From positions 587,938-651,937 of the forward strand of contig CAJIYI010000001.1 of the NCBI GenBank assembly GCA_905181595.1: a stretch of 64,000 nucleotides of DNA. The letters are read 5' to 3'. The notes beneath the pieces were generated by a model, which saw only the letters and a list, made by a program, of their open reading frames with translations, made no database searches and was not told the origin of the DNA. Made by a program: the position numbers and the translations under genes. This stretch comes from an uncultured SAR86 cluster bacterium. Lineage in GTDB: Bacteria > Pseudomonadota > Gammaproteobacteria > Magnimaribacterales > D2472. Of this stretch, positions 9,016 to 17,657 are shown piece by piece (positions within the stretch are counted from its first letter, which is position 1; each line of letters begins with the position of its first letter).

Positions 9016-9399
9016 TTATAAAAATTGTGGAACTAAATATGTGAATATTGTTGCAAATAAAAAGATGCAAGCAGACGCATAAAACACATTCCTAGATCGT
9101 CTTCGTGTTGTCATGCATAGGCGGCCCAGCTCAGGGTCAGCAGGGCATGGTAGATTAAAATTTCTATAATTGGCATAACCTGCAATAAGGAGCATTACCA
9201 AAGCAAAAAAAGTAATATACAGCTTGTATTGCGATAGGGTTATTAAGAATGGAAATGTACTAACTAAACTAGCAAAACTTGCACCAGCACCCAGAGCTAC
9301 AAAAATAGCTGGAAGAGCGCAACATACAAGTGTCGATGATGAAGCAAAGAGCGCAAAAAAATTGGCTGCTTTCTCGTTGACAGCTTGTTCAGGTTCCAT
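9016..9399 (-). CDS. MerT-like metal transport protein
   Basis: 127 residues, three membrane helices. A Cys-Cys pair lies in the first helix (STLVCCALPAIFVALG, Cys26/27), as in mercuric transporter MerT, and a second pair is in the loop before the last helix (NLPCPADPELGRLC). In Mer systems MerT accepts the metal from periplasmic MerP and moves it inward. Its gene follows a small HMA-domain protein by two bases, reproducing the MerP-MerT pairing. No mercuric reductase is present, so the true substrate may be copper or another thiophilic metal. Confidence 0.78.
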   Translation of the reverse strand: MEPEQAVNEKAANFFALFASSSTLVCCALPAIFVALGAGASFASLVSTFPFLITLSQYKLYITFFALVMLLIAGYANYRNFNLPCPADPELGRLCMTTRRRSRNVFYASACIFLFATIFTYLVPQFL

Positions 9400-9401
9400 A
9401 A

Positions 9402-9816
9402 CTAAATTTTAATTATCTGAATATCAGTTGCATTTTGACCATTGGAAAGAATCTTCTTTTGAATCTCTTCAAAATTAATATTTTTATCTTGGCTATAAGC
9501 TATTAATACCTTTCCACCGCTTAAATCGACGTCAACTTTTAGCACTGTTTTATCTTTTGCAAATGTTTTCTCAATTCCTCTTGCGCAAAAATCACAAACC
9601 ATTCCGCTCACACTGATTATAGCGACCTGTTTTCCTTCAAGGGTTGATACAAATTTATCAAATCGCTCTGGATTAACCACCAACAGCTTTCCATCCACCA
9701 TCGTATCGTGAAGGTGTCCCTCGTGACTATGGCCCTCCATATCATGCATCGCATGATCTTGGGCAGCAGCGGTAATACATACCATTATCAAGAATACACA
9801 GTTATAGCTTTTTCAT
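9402..9816 (-). CDS. Periplasmic HMA-domain metal-binding protein (frameshifted at the signal peptide)
   Basis: The C-terminal half is a heavy-metal-associated domain with the CxxC motif GMVCDFCARGIEK. Before it lies a His-rich segment (HAMHDMEGHSHEGHLHD). An ATG at 9814-9816 with an AAGGAG ribosome site starts MKSYNCVFLIMVC, a good signal peptide, once one extra A in a run of five (about 9809-9813) is removed. That gives 137 residues. As sequenced, the frame from this ATG stops after four codons. Likely a MerP-like periplasmic carrier feeding the MerT-like protein. The A-run shift suggests a sequencing error. Confidence 0.8.
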
Positions 9817-9825
9817 ATTGTCTCC

Positions 9826-10432
9826 TTAAAACCTATACATTAAATGAATATCCCAGTTGGAGGTATCGCTATACCCAAACTCAACAAGAGCATTCCCCTT
9901 AAAAAATTTTAGAACTGGGTAGGTATCCCAATTACTCGTTAAATCGTTCTTTTTAGATTTTAACATCAGCCAGGTATGAAGATCGCCATATTCTCCAATG
10001 TACGGAGCCACACCAACTTGCAGGTATTGCTCTATGTAGTCCAATGTCTTCATCATAGTTTTTTTGTAACCGAAACCCTGCATATAAGCTTCTAGTCTCC
10101 CAATCTCCATGCGTTCCATAGAAATAATGATCCAGGCCATTGGATGATAAGCCAGATTGGAGGTAAAGATTTCTTTGAGAGTTTTTCGTATTTCGTCGAT
10201 TGAGCAAATAGGTCAATCTTAGGTAAGAGTAATTCGAATTAAAATATTTATCTTTTATTTGTTGAATGCCAACGGAGTATTTATATGATGGAGAATAATG
10301 ATAATAAGCTGAATCTTGCATATTATTTGATTCCATCATTAGGGTGTAGCCCCCCGAGTAAGAAATAGGACGCGCCTCAAGATTTGCAAAATGAAAGAAA
10401 AATACTAATATAATCAACGCCTTTATACCCAT
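9826..10432 (-). CDS. Exported beta-barrel-like protein, first gene of the metal operon (frameshifted near 10068)
   Basis: The signal peptide (MGIKALIILVFFFHFANLEA) is followed by alternating aromatic/polar strands such as YSGGYTLMMESN, SYLRLTYLL and YLQSGLS, ending in the terminal strand NWDIHLMYRF. A last-residue Phe is typical of outer-membrane barrels. Two overlapping frames join if one A is removed from a run of seven at about 10065-10071, giving 201 residues. I do not recognise a named family. It leads the metal operon, so an outer-membrane or surface role in metal handling is inferred from position only. Its start codon lies inside the operator. Confidence 0.65.
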
Positions 10433-10467
10433 GGGGGGTATCTTAACGCATTAGTCATTTGTGTCAA
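10425..10467 (-). promoter_or_regulatory. Metal-operon promoter with overlapping CsoR-type operator; leaderless start
   Basis: On the minus strand a perfect -35 TTGACA (10467-10462), a 16-base spacer and a -10 TAAGAT (10445-10440) are followed by only seven bases before the ATG at 10432. Transcription should therefore begin at or very near the start codon. An exact inverted repeat ATACCC-N5-GGGTAT (10425-10441) covers the end of the -10, the predicted start site and the start codon. Its C/G tract flanked by A/T resembles operators of CsoR/RcnR proteins, and the operon itself encodes such a repressor. Confidence 0.7.
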
Positions 10468-10545
10468 CAGATCATTTTCTATGTTGCTAAATTGCATGCA
10501 ATGATTACACTTAAACTTAAGTTAATTATTATTGGAGACTTGCAA

Positions 10546-11239
10546 ATGAAATATTTACTATCACTATGCGTTCTAGCTTTTAGCTTTTAGCGTATCTGCG
10601 GCGCATCATGAAGAGGGTGAGCACTCGTCTGATATGCATTCAAATAGCTTTGTATACATCTCAACCTATGTTCAGACTGTTGGTAAAAATCCAGAGGTCC
10701 TAAAGAAGGATCTGTTAAAAAATATTACGACTTTAGAAGAAAATGGTTATAACGCTTGCGGCATGTTGAGACACCAATTTGGTGGAGAAAGATCTTTTAT
10801 GACTTACTGTTATTTTGATGACTGGGATCAGTTTGCAAAAATTAATGATAATAGTGAGCCTTTAGGTGGAAATCCAAAGCAATTATTTGGCGATCATACC
10901 GATAAATTAGCTGCGGTAGTTGTTCGAAATCTCACAAAACCAACGACATATGTTTTGGAAGCTAAGTACTCTTTTGGTCCTTACCTTACAGACAATGAAA
11001 GAAGAGCCAACGCAAAGACACTTTTTGCTGCATATGACAAAGCTTTTGGTGGTTGTAATATGGCAGAACATATGTGGGGACCTGAGCTAACATGGAATTT
11101 CTACTGTGGATATGACAGTTACGCTGACTGGGCAAAGAAAGTTGAAGTTTTATCTGTAATTCATGAAGAGGAGCTTGCTGATCTTGAGCTTGGGGTATTA
11201 AATCATTCGGATCATTTGATGGTGCGAGTAGAAAGATAA
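10546..11239 (+). CDS. Exported two-repeat protein with duplicated C-x4-H-x11-C pattern, unknown family (frameshifted near 10588)
   Basis: An ATG at 10546 after a TTGGAGA ribosome site starts the signal peptide MKYLLSLCVLAFSFSVSAA if one T is removed from the T run at about 10586-10589; the mature protein begins HHEEGEH. The corrected length is 230 residues. Two homologous halves are visible: ACGMLRHQFGGERSFMTYC (about 70-88) and GCNMAEHMWGPELTWNFYC (about 169-187). Each ends in an aromatic (D/S)-x-(W/Y)-x-x-x-AK segment, and Cys-x4-His-x11-Cys is kept exactly in both. The halves may be two ferredoxin-like domains. It is divergent from the metal operon, so metal binding is a reasonable but unproven idea. 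Confidence 0.65.
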
Positions 11240-11262
11240 GCCCTATATATTAGACTCAGAAA

Positions 11263-11289
11263 AGAGGGCATTTGCCCTCTTTTTTTTTG
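11263..11289 (+). terminator. Intrinsic terminator after the two-repeat protein gene
   Basis: An 8-bp stem AGAGGGCA/TGCCCTCT with a two-base minimal loop is followed by a run of eight or more T residues. Confidence 0.9.
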
Positions 11290-11371
11290 TTAAATAATTA
11301 GCAACCGCACATCGTTAAATCCCTTTGTTTCACTCGCATGATTACTCATGTGCATTAAAAAAGTATATTGC

Positions 11372-11398
11372 TTGACAACATTGTCAATTAGGGATAAT
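11372..11398 (+). promoter_or_regulatory. TonB-receptor promoter with perfect palindromic operator
   Basis: TTGACAACATTGTCAA (11372-11387) is an exact inverted repeat (TTGACAA, CA, TTGTCAA). Its left arm is also a consensus -35. A GATAAT -10 follows at 11393-11398 after a short 15-base spacer. The receptor gene starts 37 bases downstream. A dimeric repressor bound here would block the -35 directly. No regulator gene is adjacent, so the cognate protein is unknown. Confidence 0.5.
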
Positions 11399-11435
11399 TT
11401 TAGCGTATATATATTCATATTTTGGGGAAAAAATA

Positions 11436-14400
11436 ATGAAATTTTCAAAAATTAGTCTTTTAATGGTTTTACCTTTATTTGTTTTTGCTGATAATCCTAT
11501 AGTTCCAGCAGATAAAGATACATCTCAAAGTGCACCATCCTCGTCTCAGGCTCAGGTAGAGACCCGTTCAGTTGAAGTAACTGGCTTTGATACTTCTACC
11601 TCTTACTCATCGGATGAAGAGGGTGTTGAAGAGGTTATTGTTACAGGCATAAGAAGAAGCTTACAAAATGCTATTGATATCAAACGAAACAATGTTGGGA
11701 TTGTTGATGCAATTACGGCAGAGGACTTTGGTAAATTTCCAGACGGCAATTTAGCTGAATCGCTTGCTAGAGTAGTTGGTATTGGAATAGATAGAAGCAA
11801 TGTAGAAGGTGCAAGGATAGCAGTTCGTGGTTTGGTCCAGAATTAAATTTGGTAACTTTAAATGGAAGGCAGATGCCAACAGTCCCGGGTCAATACGAAG
11901 GGGGGAGATCATTTAATTTTGGTGATATTTCATCTCATGGAGTTGCAGCCGTTGAAGTATACAAATCAGTTAATAGTGCATTACCTTCAGGTGGTATTGG
12001 TGCCGCGGTTAATATGGTTACGACTAAACCTTTAGATATTGAAGGAACTCTTACCTCAGGCAGCATTAACTACTTGCATGACTCATCCAGTAAAGAAGAT
12101 AAGCCTATTGAAGCCGCTTTTGTTCATAGTGCGAATAAAGGTAATTGGGGTTATGCAATTTCAGGTTCTATCCAGGAAAGAAATAATGTTGAAGAAGGTA
12201 CTAGGGAATCAAACTGGATAACTGTAGAGGACATGGCTCTTACAGAAGGTTACTTTAGAGTGGACAAAAATGCTGCTGGCATTAGTAATGGAAATACACG
12301 AGCTGACGGCAAAACATTTTATCAAGAACCTAGCGCCTACCTTATCAAGGAGAATGATAGAGAAAGAGTTAATGCTCAAGGTTCGGTTCAATATGATTTT
12401 GAGAAAGCTAGAGCAACGTTAGATTACACTTACTCCAAAGTTGATTTCAGCTCAAATGGTCAAATGTTTGGATCATGGTTAGGTGGCTGGGGAACAACAG
12501 CAGGAACAATCAATAAAAACGGAGCTTATACAGATGTTACGGTCGGTGGCAGGGGTTATGACCATCAATTAATCTGGGGCAATACTGAGAGTGAGAATAA
12601 ATCATTAGGTTTTAATCTAGCCATTCAGCATTCGGATTCATTAAGCATAGAGCTTGATTATCATAATTCTTCTGCTGAAAAAATTGGAACAGAGCTTCCA
12701 AACGAAATGGGTTTTGTCACTCCTGCTGATGCAGTTATTACTCATAGAAATGGTGGCAGTAATGGCATTAATACTTTTAGCTATTCTAAAGATTTCAGTG
12801 CCAATGACTTTAGTCATTCTGGTTTAATTTATCGTGATGCCTCCAAGCAGAATGATATGGAGCAACTGCAATTAAAAGGTGAATGGCTTAATCTTGAGGG
12901 TGGATTTTTAAAATCTGTTCAATTCGGAATGTCTACCAATGAATCTGAGTTTAGTGATGTTCGATCTGAGCTAAATACTCCGCTGGCACCAGTAGTTGCT
13001 GCCTCTTCAGACCTCTTCACTAAAACTCCATTAAATGGTTTTATGGATGGGTTTAATGTTAATTTTGGATCCAGCTACTACTTTGCAATCGATCCTGCTG
13101 TAGCAAAAAATGCATGGCAAGTTAATGTTGGTCTTTTTGATTCTGGACCGGTTGATACCAATGATAGGGTTGTAGAGAACTTAGACTCATTGTTTGTTCA
13201 AGCAGACATGGAATTCTCAGTAAATGACAAGCCGTTACTAGTTGTTGCCGGCTTAAGATATGAAGAGTCAGAGGTTACCTCAACTGGTCTCGAGTCTACT
13301 CCTACAAATATCAGATGGGACATGATTCAAGGTTTAACCTATATTACAGGTGGTGCAGTAGATGCTCCTAAAACTGGAAGCAGCGACATGTTATTGCCTT
13401 CACTGGCAATGTCCTATGCTATAGAAGAAGATAAAATTTTAAGATTTTCAGCCAGTCGCTCTATGGCGAGACCTAGCTTGCAAGACTTAAGATCTTCTCT
13501 TTCTTTTTCTAATAAAGACTTTTTTACTCCCACTGCATCAGGCGGCAATCCTTCGCTGGAGTCTCTAAAATCTACAAATTTTGATTTAGCATATGAATGG
13601 TATTACGCAGAAGGAAGCTATTTCTCAGTAAACTATTTCTTTAAAGAAATTGAGGATTTCATTAGTAGTTCTATTACGACTGGAAACCTTTATGGTCTAA
13701 CTAATCCTGCACAATCAGAAATTGGTCAATACGCTCAAGCATGTGTAAATGCTTGGGATGCTGCTGGAAGACCTCAAACTGGCTTTCCTGGTGAAGGTGG
13801 AACAGGCGATTGCGTTTCTCAACAAGCGCTTTGGGCTCAAAGCTGGATGACACCTCAGCAACATATGGGTTGGGTTGCTTTGGCAATGAGTCGTGGCATA
13901 GACGTTTCTGCAGGTTTTCCATACGGAGCTTGTGACTATGATGGTTGGTGGAGATGTGAGCCTGGATATATCGATGGAACAGCCAGCGATCCAGCAGCAA
14001 ACTTTCAAATCACAAGACCTGCAAATCTAGAAACAGGAGACGTTGATGGTTTTGAAATTGTTTTACAGCATTTATTTGCTGACACAGGATATGGAGCTCA
14101 ATTTAATGCAACCATAGTAAATGGGGGTGACGTTGATGTTGACAGATCTAAAATTGGAAAACAATTTATCTTACCTGGCCTTGGCGACTCTGGTAACGCA
14201 TCATTCTTCTACGAAGATGAAAAAGTAACTGCTCGAATTGCACTGAACAAAAGAGGAGAAACAATTGTCGGTTTCGGCAATTATGATCAACCGCTTTATG
14301 TCATGGAGAGAGATCAAATAGATGCCTCTTTTGCTTATAGAATTAATGAGCATGCAACTGTGTTTGTTGAAGGTCAAAACCTTAACGATGAAAATACTAG

Positions 14401-14485
14401 ACTGTATGCAAGGCACCCAGAAATGCTTTTCTTGGCGCAAGATCATGGTCCAATTTATAGAGTTGGATTTAGATATAAGTATTAA
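11436..14485 (+). CDS. TonB-dependent receptor, Xanthomonas/Caulobacter large type (frameshifted near 11838)
   Basis: The signal peptide MKFSKISLLMVLPLFVFA is followed by a linker and the TonB box region EEVIVTGIRRSLQNAIDIKR, then the plug (ITAEDFGKFPDGNLAESLARV). The first frame ends at 11846. The barrel continues in another frame from GLGPELNLVTLNGRQMP once one G is restored in the GG at about 11834. The corrected length is about 1016 residues, normal for this subfamily (TonB-Xanth-Caul), whose members often import oligosaccharides. The C-terminal strand RVGFRYKY ends in an aromatic pattern. A rho-independent terminator follows. Substrate unknown. Confidence 0.88.
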
Positions 14486-14506
14486 ATCATATTAGTAAAA
14501 TATAAA

Positions 14507-14533
14507 AGAGGAGCTTTTGCTCCTCTTTTTTTT
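14507..14533 (+). terminator. Intrinsic terminator after the TonB receptor
   Basis: An 8-bp stem AGAGGAGC/GCTCCTCT with a TTTT loop is followed by a T run. Confidence 0.92.
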
Positions 14534-14547
14534 GGTAACATATAAAA

Positions 14548-15543
14548 ATGAAAAAATTAATTCAATTGCTATTGCCAGTAATATTATTTGCTGGGTGTGC
14601 TCCCCAGCAACCTCCAGAAGTTAATTACCTGCAAGAAAAAATCACTTACTCATCGAAGAATATTATTGGATTTGAGAATCTCTTTGGTGAAGCCTTGCTA
14701 ACGCAAGAAGATTTAGAAATATTTGGCATCATGCATTTTCCTGATGATTATGATGCGAGCCAAAAATATCCAGTCATAGTTGCATCTCATGGCTCCTTGA
14801 ACTGGAGAGCGCATCACCTAGATTACTTAGAGCAAATGAGACAAGCGAATTATATAGTTTTCGCTATGCATCCTTTTGATTCAAGGGGGGTTAATAGCAC
14901 TGTAGGCAATCAGATTAATGTAACCAGCGAATCTGTTATTTATGATATGGCCACTTCATTAAATTTATTATGGGATGATCCCAGGATAAACAATCAAAAG
15001 ATATATGCAGCAGGTTGGAGTCTCGGAGGAACAGCCGCTCTTTTCAATGCATGGAGCCCACTTCAAGAAGCCTTGAATCTTCCCAATGCATCATTTGCAG
15101 GATATTTAATGTGGTATCCAGGATGCTTAGCTTTACCTGATCTTAATGAATGGGATAAAGACTTTATGCAAATTTATATTGGAGAAGATGATAATTGGAC
15201 ACCACCCCAGCCATGTAAGGAATTAGTTGCTTTAATGAATAATCAAGGTGGTAATGCTCATATTGAGTTATACCCTAATGCATTTCACTCTTTCGATAGT
15301 CCGAATCCTTTAAAGCTATGGCCAGATGCATATAGCTGGGCAAACTGTAAATTGAAGCTAAATGGTGAAACTAAAAAAGTATATGATCCTAGTAATACTG
15401 AGCTAGATTTCTCTGATCCAAAAGCAAGGCGGGCTGCATATGAAAGCTGTGCTGTTAAAGGGGAGGTTATGGCAGGTGCTAGCCCTGAGTACCAAAATGC
15501 TGCGTTTGAACATTTGGCAACTTTATTGCCAAAGCTGGATTAG
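14548..15543 (+). CDS. Lipoprotein alpha/beta hydrolase, dienelactone-hydrolase-like
   Basis: 331 residues. The lipobox LFAGC (Cys17) predicts a lipid-anchored periplasmic protein. The alpha/beta hydrolase core shows an oxyanion-region VIVASHGS at about 70, the nucleophile in AGWSLGGTAALF (about 155), an acidic position in YIGEDDNWTPP, and the His in NAFHSFDS (about 249). The arrangement fits the dienelactone hydrolase superfamily, with an esterase or related activity. It lies between two terminators except for its convergent 3' overlap (4 bases) with the rhodanese gene, and is probably a single-gene transcript. Confidence 0.8.
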   Translation: MKKLIQLLLPVILFAGCAPQQPPEVNYLQEKITYSSKNIIGFENLFGEALLTQEDLEIFGIMHFPDDYDASQKYPVIVASHGSLNWRAHHLDYLEQMRQANYIVFAMHPFDSRGVNSTVGNQINVTSESVIYDMATSLNLLWDDPRINNQKIYAAGWSLGGTAALFNAWSPLQEALNLPNASFAGYLMWYPGCLALPDLNEWDKDFMQIYIGEDDNWTPPQPCKELVALMNNQGGNAHIELYPNAFHSFDSPNPLKLWPDAYSWANCKLKLNGETKKVYDPSNTELDFSDPKARRAAYESCAVKGEVMAGASPEYQNAAFEHLATLLPKLD

Positions 15544-15887
15544 CCAGAAAACTCTTTCCAGCCTCTAAAGCCACCTTCTAAATTTTGGACATTGGTAAAC
15601 CCAATGTCTTTTAATGTTTTTCCAGCAAGAGAGGCTCTGCTTCCGCCCCCACAATAAACCACTATAGGCGTGTCTGCATGGAGCTCATTTTCATCAGGGG
15701 CTAACTTCATCTCTATTAAGCCTCTGGGAACATTCACGGCGCTATCAATTGCTCCTGTATCTTTAATCTCACTGCCTTCTCTTACATCAATAATTAAAAA
15801 TTTCTTTTGATCTAAAGCGAATTCCTCACATGTAATTTTTGGCACAAGTCCATGCGCCAAATCAATTAAGTGTTTTAAGTTTTTCAT
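15540..15887 (-). CDS. Rhodanese-like sulfurtransferase
   Basis: 115 residues, a single rhodanese domain without a signal peptide. The CH2A-type motif FLIIDVREGSEI begins at about residue 30, and the active loop is VVYCGGGSRASLAG with the persulfide Cys at about 79. The C-terminus has the family NLEGGFRGWKE ending. It would move sulfur in the cytoplasm; the acceptor is unknown. Confidence 0.88.
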   Translation of the reverse strand: MKNLKHLIDLAHGLVPKITCEEFALDQKKFLIIDVREGSEIKDTGAIDSAVNVPRGLIEMKLAPDENELHADTPIVVYCGGGSRASLAGKTLKDIGFTNVQNLEGGFRGWKEFSG

Positions 15888-15980
15888 AGATTTATTATCA
15901 GCATATTAAGGTTTTCAATCAAATATTTTTATTATTTATCGTCATATGCCTTCAACTTTATTCTTTTAATGTTATAGTCA

Positions 15981-15999
15981 ATGTGTTCACTGAACACAT
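15981..15999. promoter_or_regulatory. Perfect 19-bp palindrome, likely operator
   Basis: ATGTGTTCA-C-TGAACACAT has exact 9-bp arms around a single central base, 51 bases before the PAN-like miniprotein gene. It resembles operators of TetR-type dimeric repressors. No -35/-10 pair is clear around it. A transcript hairpin is the alternative, but there is no T run after it. Confidence 0.5.
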
Positions 16000-16049
16000 A
16001 TATAAATAATTAGTATATGTCAATAAATTAAACATAAAGGATCTATATA

Positions 16050-16325
16050 ATGAAAAAAATCATAATGACAGCTATTTTAATATCTTTGCCATTTCAGGCT
16101 ACTGCATCGATGGATATGCAAGAAGGCGTTGCGCTTAAAGGATCAATTTTTGCAGTTAAAACAGCAAAGAAATACTCTTCAGTTGAAGGGTGTACAACTG
16201 CTGCAAATGCTAAAAGCAGAGTAAAAGGATTTACTTTTAACACTACTTCAAAAAAATGTACTTTGTACAAGTCTATTCGGGGCGAAAGGAAAAATACCTC
16301 CTCAGTTTCTGGCAAGAAATCCTAA
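16050..16325 (+). CDS. Small exported PAN/Apple-like protein
   Basis: 91 residues. The signal peptide MKKIIMTAILISLPFQATA is followed by a compact basic domain with two cysteines in the order EGCTTAANAKSRVKGFTFN and SKKCTLYKSIRG, ending SSVSGKKS. Spacing and the F-T-F-N before the second Cys, plus the closing V-S-G, match the core of PAN_4 modules, which bind proteins or carbohydrates. The domain is minimal (one disulfide). An AAAGGA ribosome site precedes the ATG and a strong terminator follows, so it is a stand-alone gene. Confidence 0.6.
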   Translation: MKKIIMTAILISLPFQATASMDMQEGVALKGSIFAVKTAKKYSSVEGCTTAANAKSRVKGFTFNTTSKKCTLYKSIRGERKNTSSVSGKKS

Positions 16326-16342
16326 GATAGTTAATCTTTTAA

Positions 16343-16368
16343 AGAGGGGTTTTAGCCCCTCTTTTTTT
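16343..16368 (+). terminator. Intrinsic terminator after the PAN-like gene
   Basis: A 7-bp stem AGAGGGG/CCCCTCT with a six-base loop is followed by a run of seven T residues. Confidence 0.9.
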
Positions 16369-16489
16369 GTATTCGATAAATCCTCACTCATCTTGATTGC
16401 AGGCATGCCTTTGTTCTCCTCAGCACTAGATTCAATTCCTTCCATTTAACCTTGGTTTTACAATGAATTTCTTGCATACTTATTTTTCT

Positions 16490-16618
16490 ATGAAAAAAGT
16501 AATGCTACATTTTAGTCTTTCTCAAAACCATGTAGCTCAGTTTGAACTGAAGCAAGAGCACTTTTGTGCCCTAAAATTCAGTATCAGCACCTCTTCTCCA
16601 AAACTTAGATCACTTTAA
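16490..16618 (+). CDS. Possible 42-residue ORF in the arginine-operon leader region
   Basis: The stretch between the PAN-like gene and the arginine operon (16326-16650) holds a terminator and little else. One ATG-started frame here encodes MKKVMLHFSLSQNHVAQFEL and continues to a stop 32 bases before the operon. No ribosome site is seen, arginine codons are not enriched, and there is no hairpin pair of attenuator type. It is listed only because it is the sole open frame of any size in the gap. Confidence 0.2.
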   Translation: MKKVMLHFSLSQNHVAQFELKQEHFCALKFSISTSSPKLRSL

Positions 16619-16640
16619 TCTACCCCTTTAATGGCGTACC

Positions 16641-16658
16641 TTCATAATTAATGATGAA
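16641..16658 (+). promoter_or_regulatory. Near-palindrome over the argF' start codon
   Basis: TTCATAATTAATGATGAA is an 18-bp inverted repeat with one mismatched pair, and it overlaps the ATGATG start of the first arginine gene. It is not the E. coli ARG box (TGAAT-N4-ATTCA), although it is similar in length and AT content. No Shine-Dalgarno sequence precedes the start, so this could be a repressor site at a leaderless or weakly translated start. It may also be chance. Confidence 0.3.
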
Positions 16659-17646
16659 AAATTTTATATCCACTCAATCTTGGTCCAGGTCTCAGCTTCA
16701 GGACATTCTAGATTTCGCAAGATCTCTTAAAGAGAATCCTTATCAGCCGCTGCTAAAAAATAAATCTGTGGCCATGCTCTTTTTTAACCCATCTCTAAGA
16801 ACAAAAACCAGTTTTGAAATTGGTATTAGCGAACTTCAGGGCACAGCTGTTATTTTACAACCGGGTAAGGATGCTTGGCCGATTGAGTTTAAGGATAATA
16901 TTGAGATGAATGGAGACGAAGAAGAGCATGTTAAAGAAGTGGCTCAGGTTCTATCTTCATACTGTGACTGCATAGCAATTAGAGCCTTTCCAGCTTTTGA
17001 AGATTGGAGTGTTGATCGAACAGATCATGTGATCAATAGTTTTGCACAATACGCAACTGTGCCAGTGGTCAATATGGAAACCATCGAGCATCCTTGCCAG
17101 GAACTCGCTCATATTCTTACTTTGCAGGAGCATTATGGTGATTTACAAGGCAAAGACTACCTATTAACTTGGACTTATCACCCTAAGCCTTTGAATACAG
17201 CAGTGGCTAATTCTAGCCTCCTTATTGCAAGTAAATTCGGGATGAATGTTAAGTTGCTATGTCCCTCGGAAGATTATTTGCTAGATGAAAGATACATCAA
17301 TGCAGCCTCTAAAAATTGTTTGAGTGAAGGAACCTCATTTAGCGTTACTCATGACATTGAATCAGCTTATTCTGGCGCTGAAATTGTATATGCAAAAAGT
17401 TGGGGCTCGCTGGTGCATTATGGCAATTTGCCAGCAGAATTGAATTGTCGAAAAGATTTTAAGCACTTTATTGTTGATGAGCAGAAGATGGGCATGACCA
17501 ATAATGCAGTTTTTAGTCACTGCTTGCCACTGCGTAGGAATGTCAAAGCAACAGATGCGGTGATGGATGCAGATTATTGTTTAGCAGTTAAGGAAGCAGC
17601 CAATAGGAAGCATGTTCAAAAATCCATGCTTACAAAAATTTTATAG
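16651..17646 (+). CDS. argF': N-acetylornithine carbamoyltransferase (Xanthomonas type)
   Basis: 331 residues. The carbamoyl phosphate loop is NPSLRTKTSFE (46-56), HPCQ lies at about 147, and the diagnostic TWTYHPKPLNTAVANSSLL and FSHCLPLRRNVKATDAVMD follow. This is the N-acetyl-L-ornithine transcarbamylase family rather than ordinary OTCase. From memory of work on the Xanthomonas enzyme, Glu92 decides acetyl over succinyl substrate. The aligned position here is Glu91 in NGDEEEH, favouring acetylornithine. It makes acetylcitrulline and is the first gene of a six-gene arginine operon. The start may be either of two adjacent ATGs. Confidence 0.92.
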   Translation: MMKNFISTQSWSRSQLQDILDFARSLKENPYQPLLKNKSVAMLFFNPSLRTKTSFEIGISELQGTAVILQPGKDAWPIEFKDNIEMNGDEEEHVKEVAQVLSSYCDCIAIRAFPAFEDWSVDRTDHVINSFAQYATVPVVNMETIEHPCQELAHILTLQEHYGDLQGKDYLLTWTYHPKPLNTAVANSSLLIASKFGMNVKLLCPSEDYLLDERYINAASKNCLSEGTSFSVTHDIESAYSGAEIVYAKSWGSLVHYGNLPAELNCRKDFKHFIVDEQKMGMTNNAVFSHCLPLRRNVKATDAVMDADYCLAVKEAANRKHVQKSMLTKIL

Positions 17647-17657
17647 GAAATATATTA

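Noticed and set aside
16441-16480. An E. coli-style ARG box before the arginine operon
   Set aside because: TGAATTTCTTGCAT matches only one half of the consensus; no paired boxes are present.
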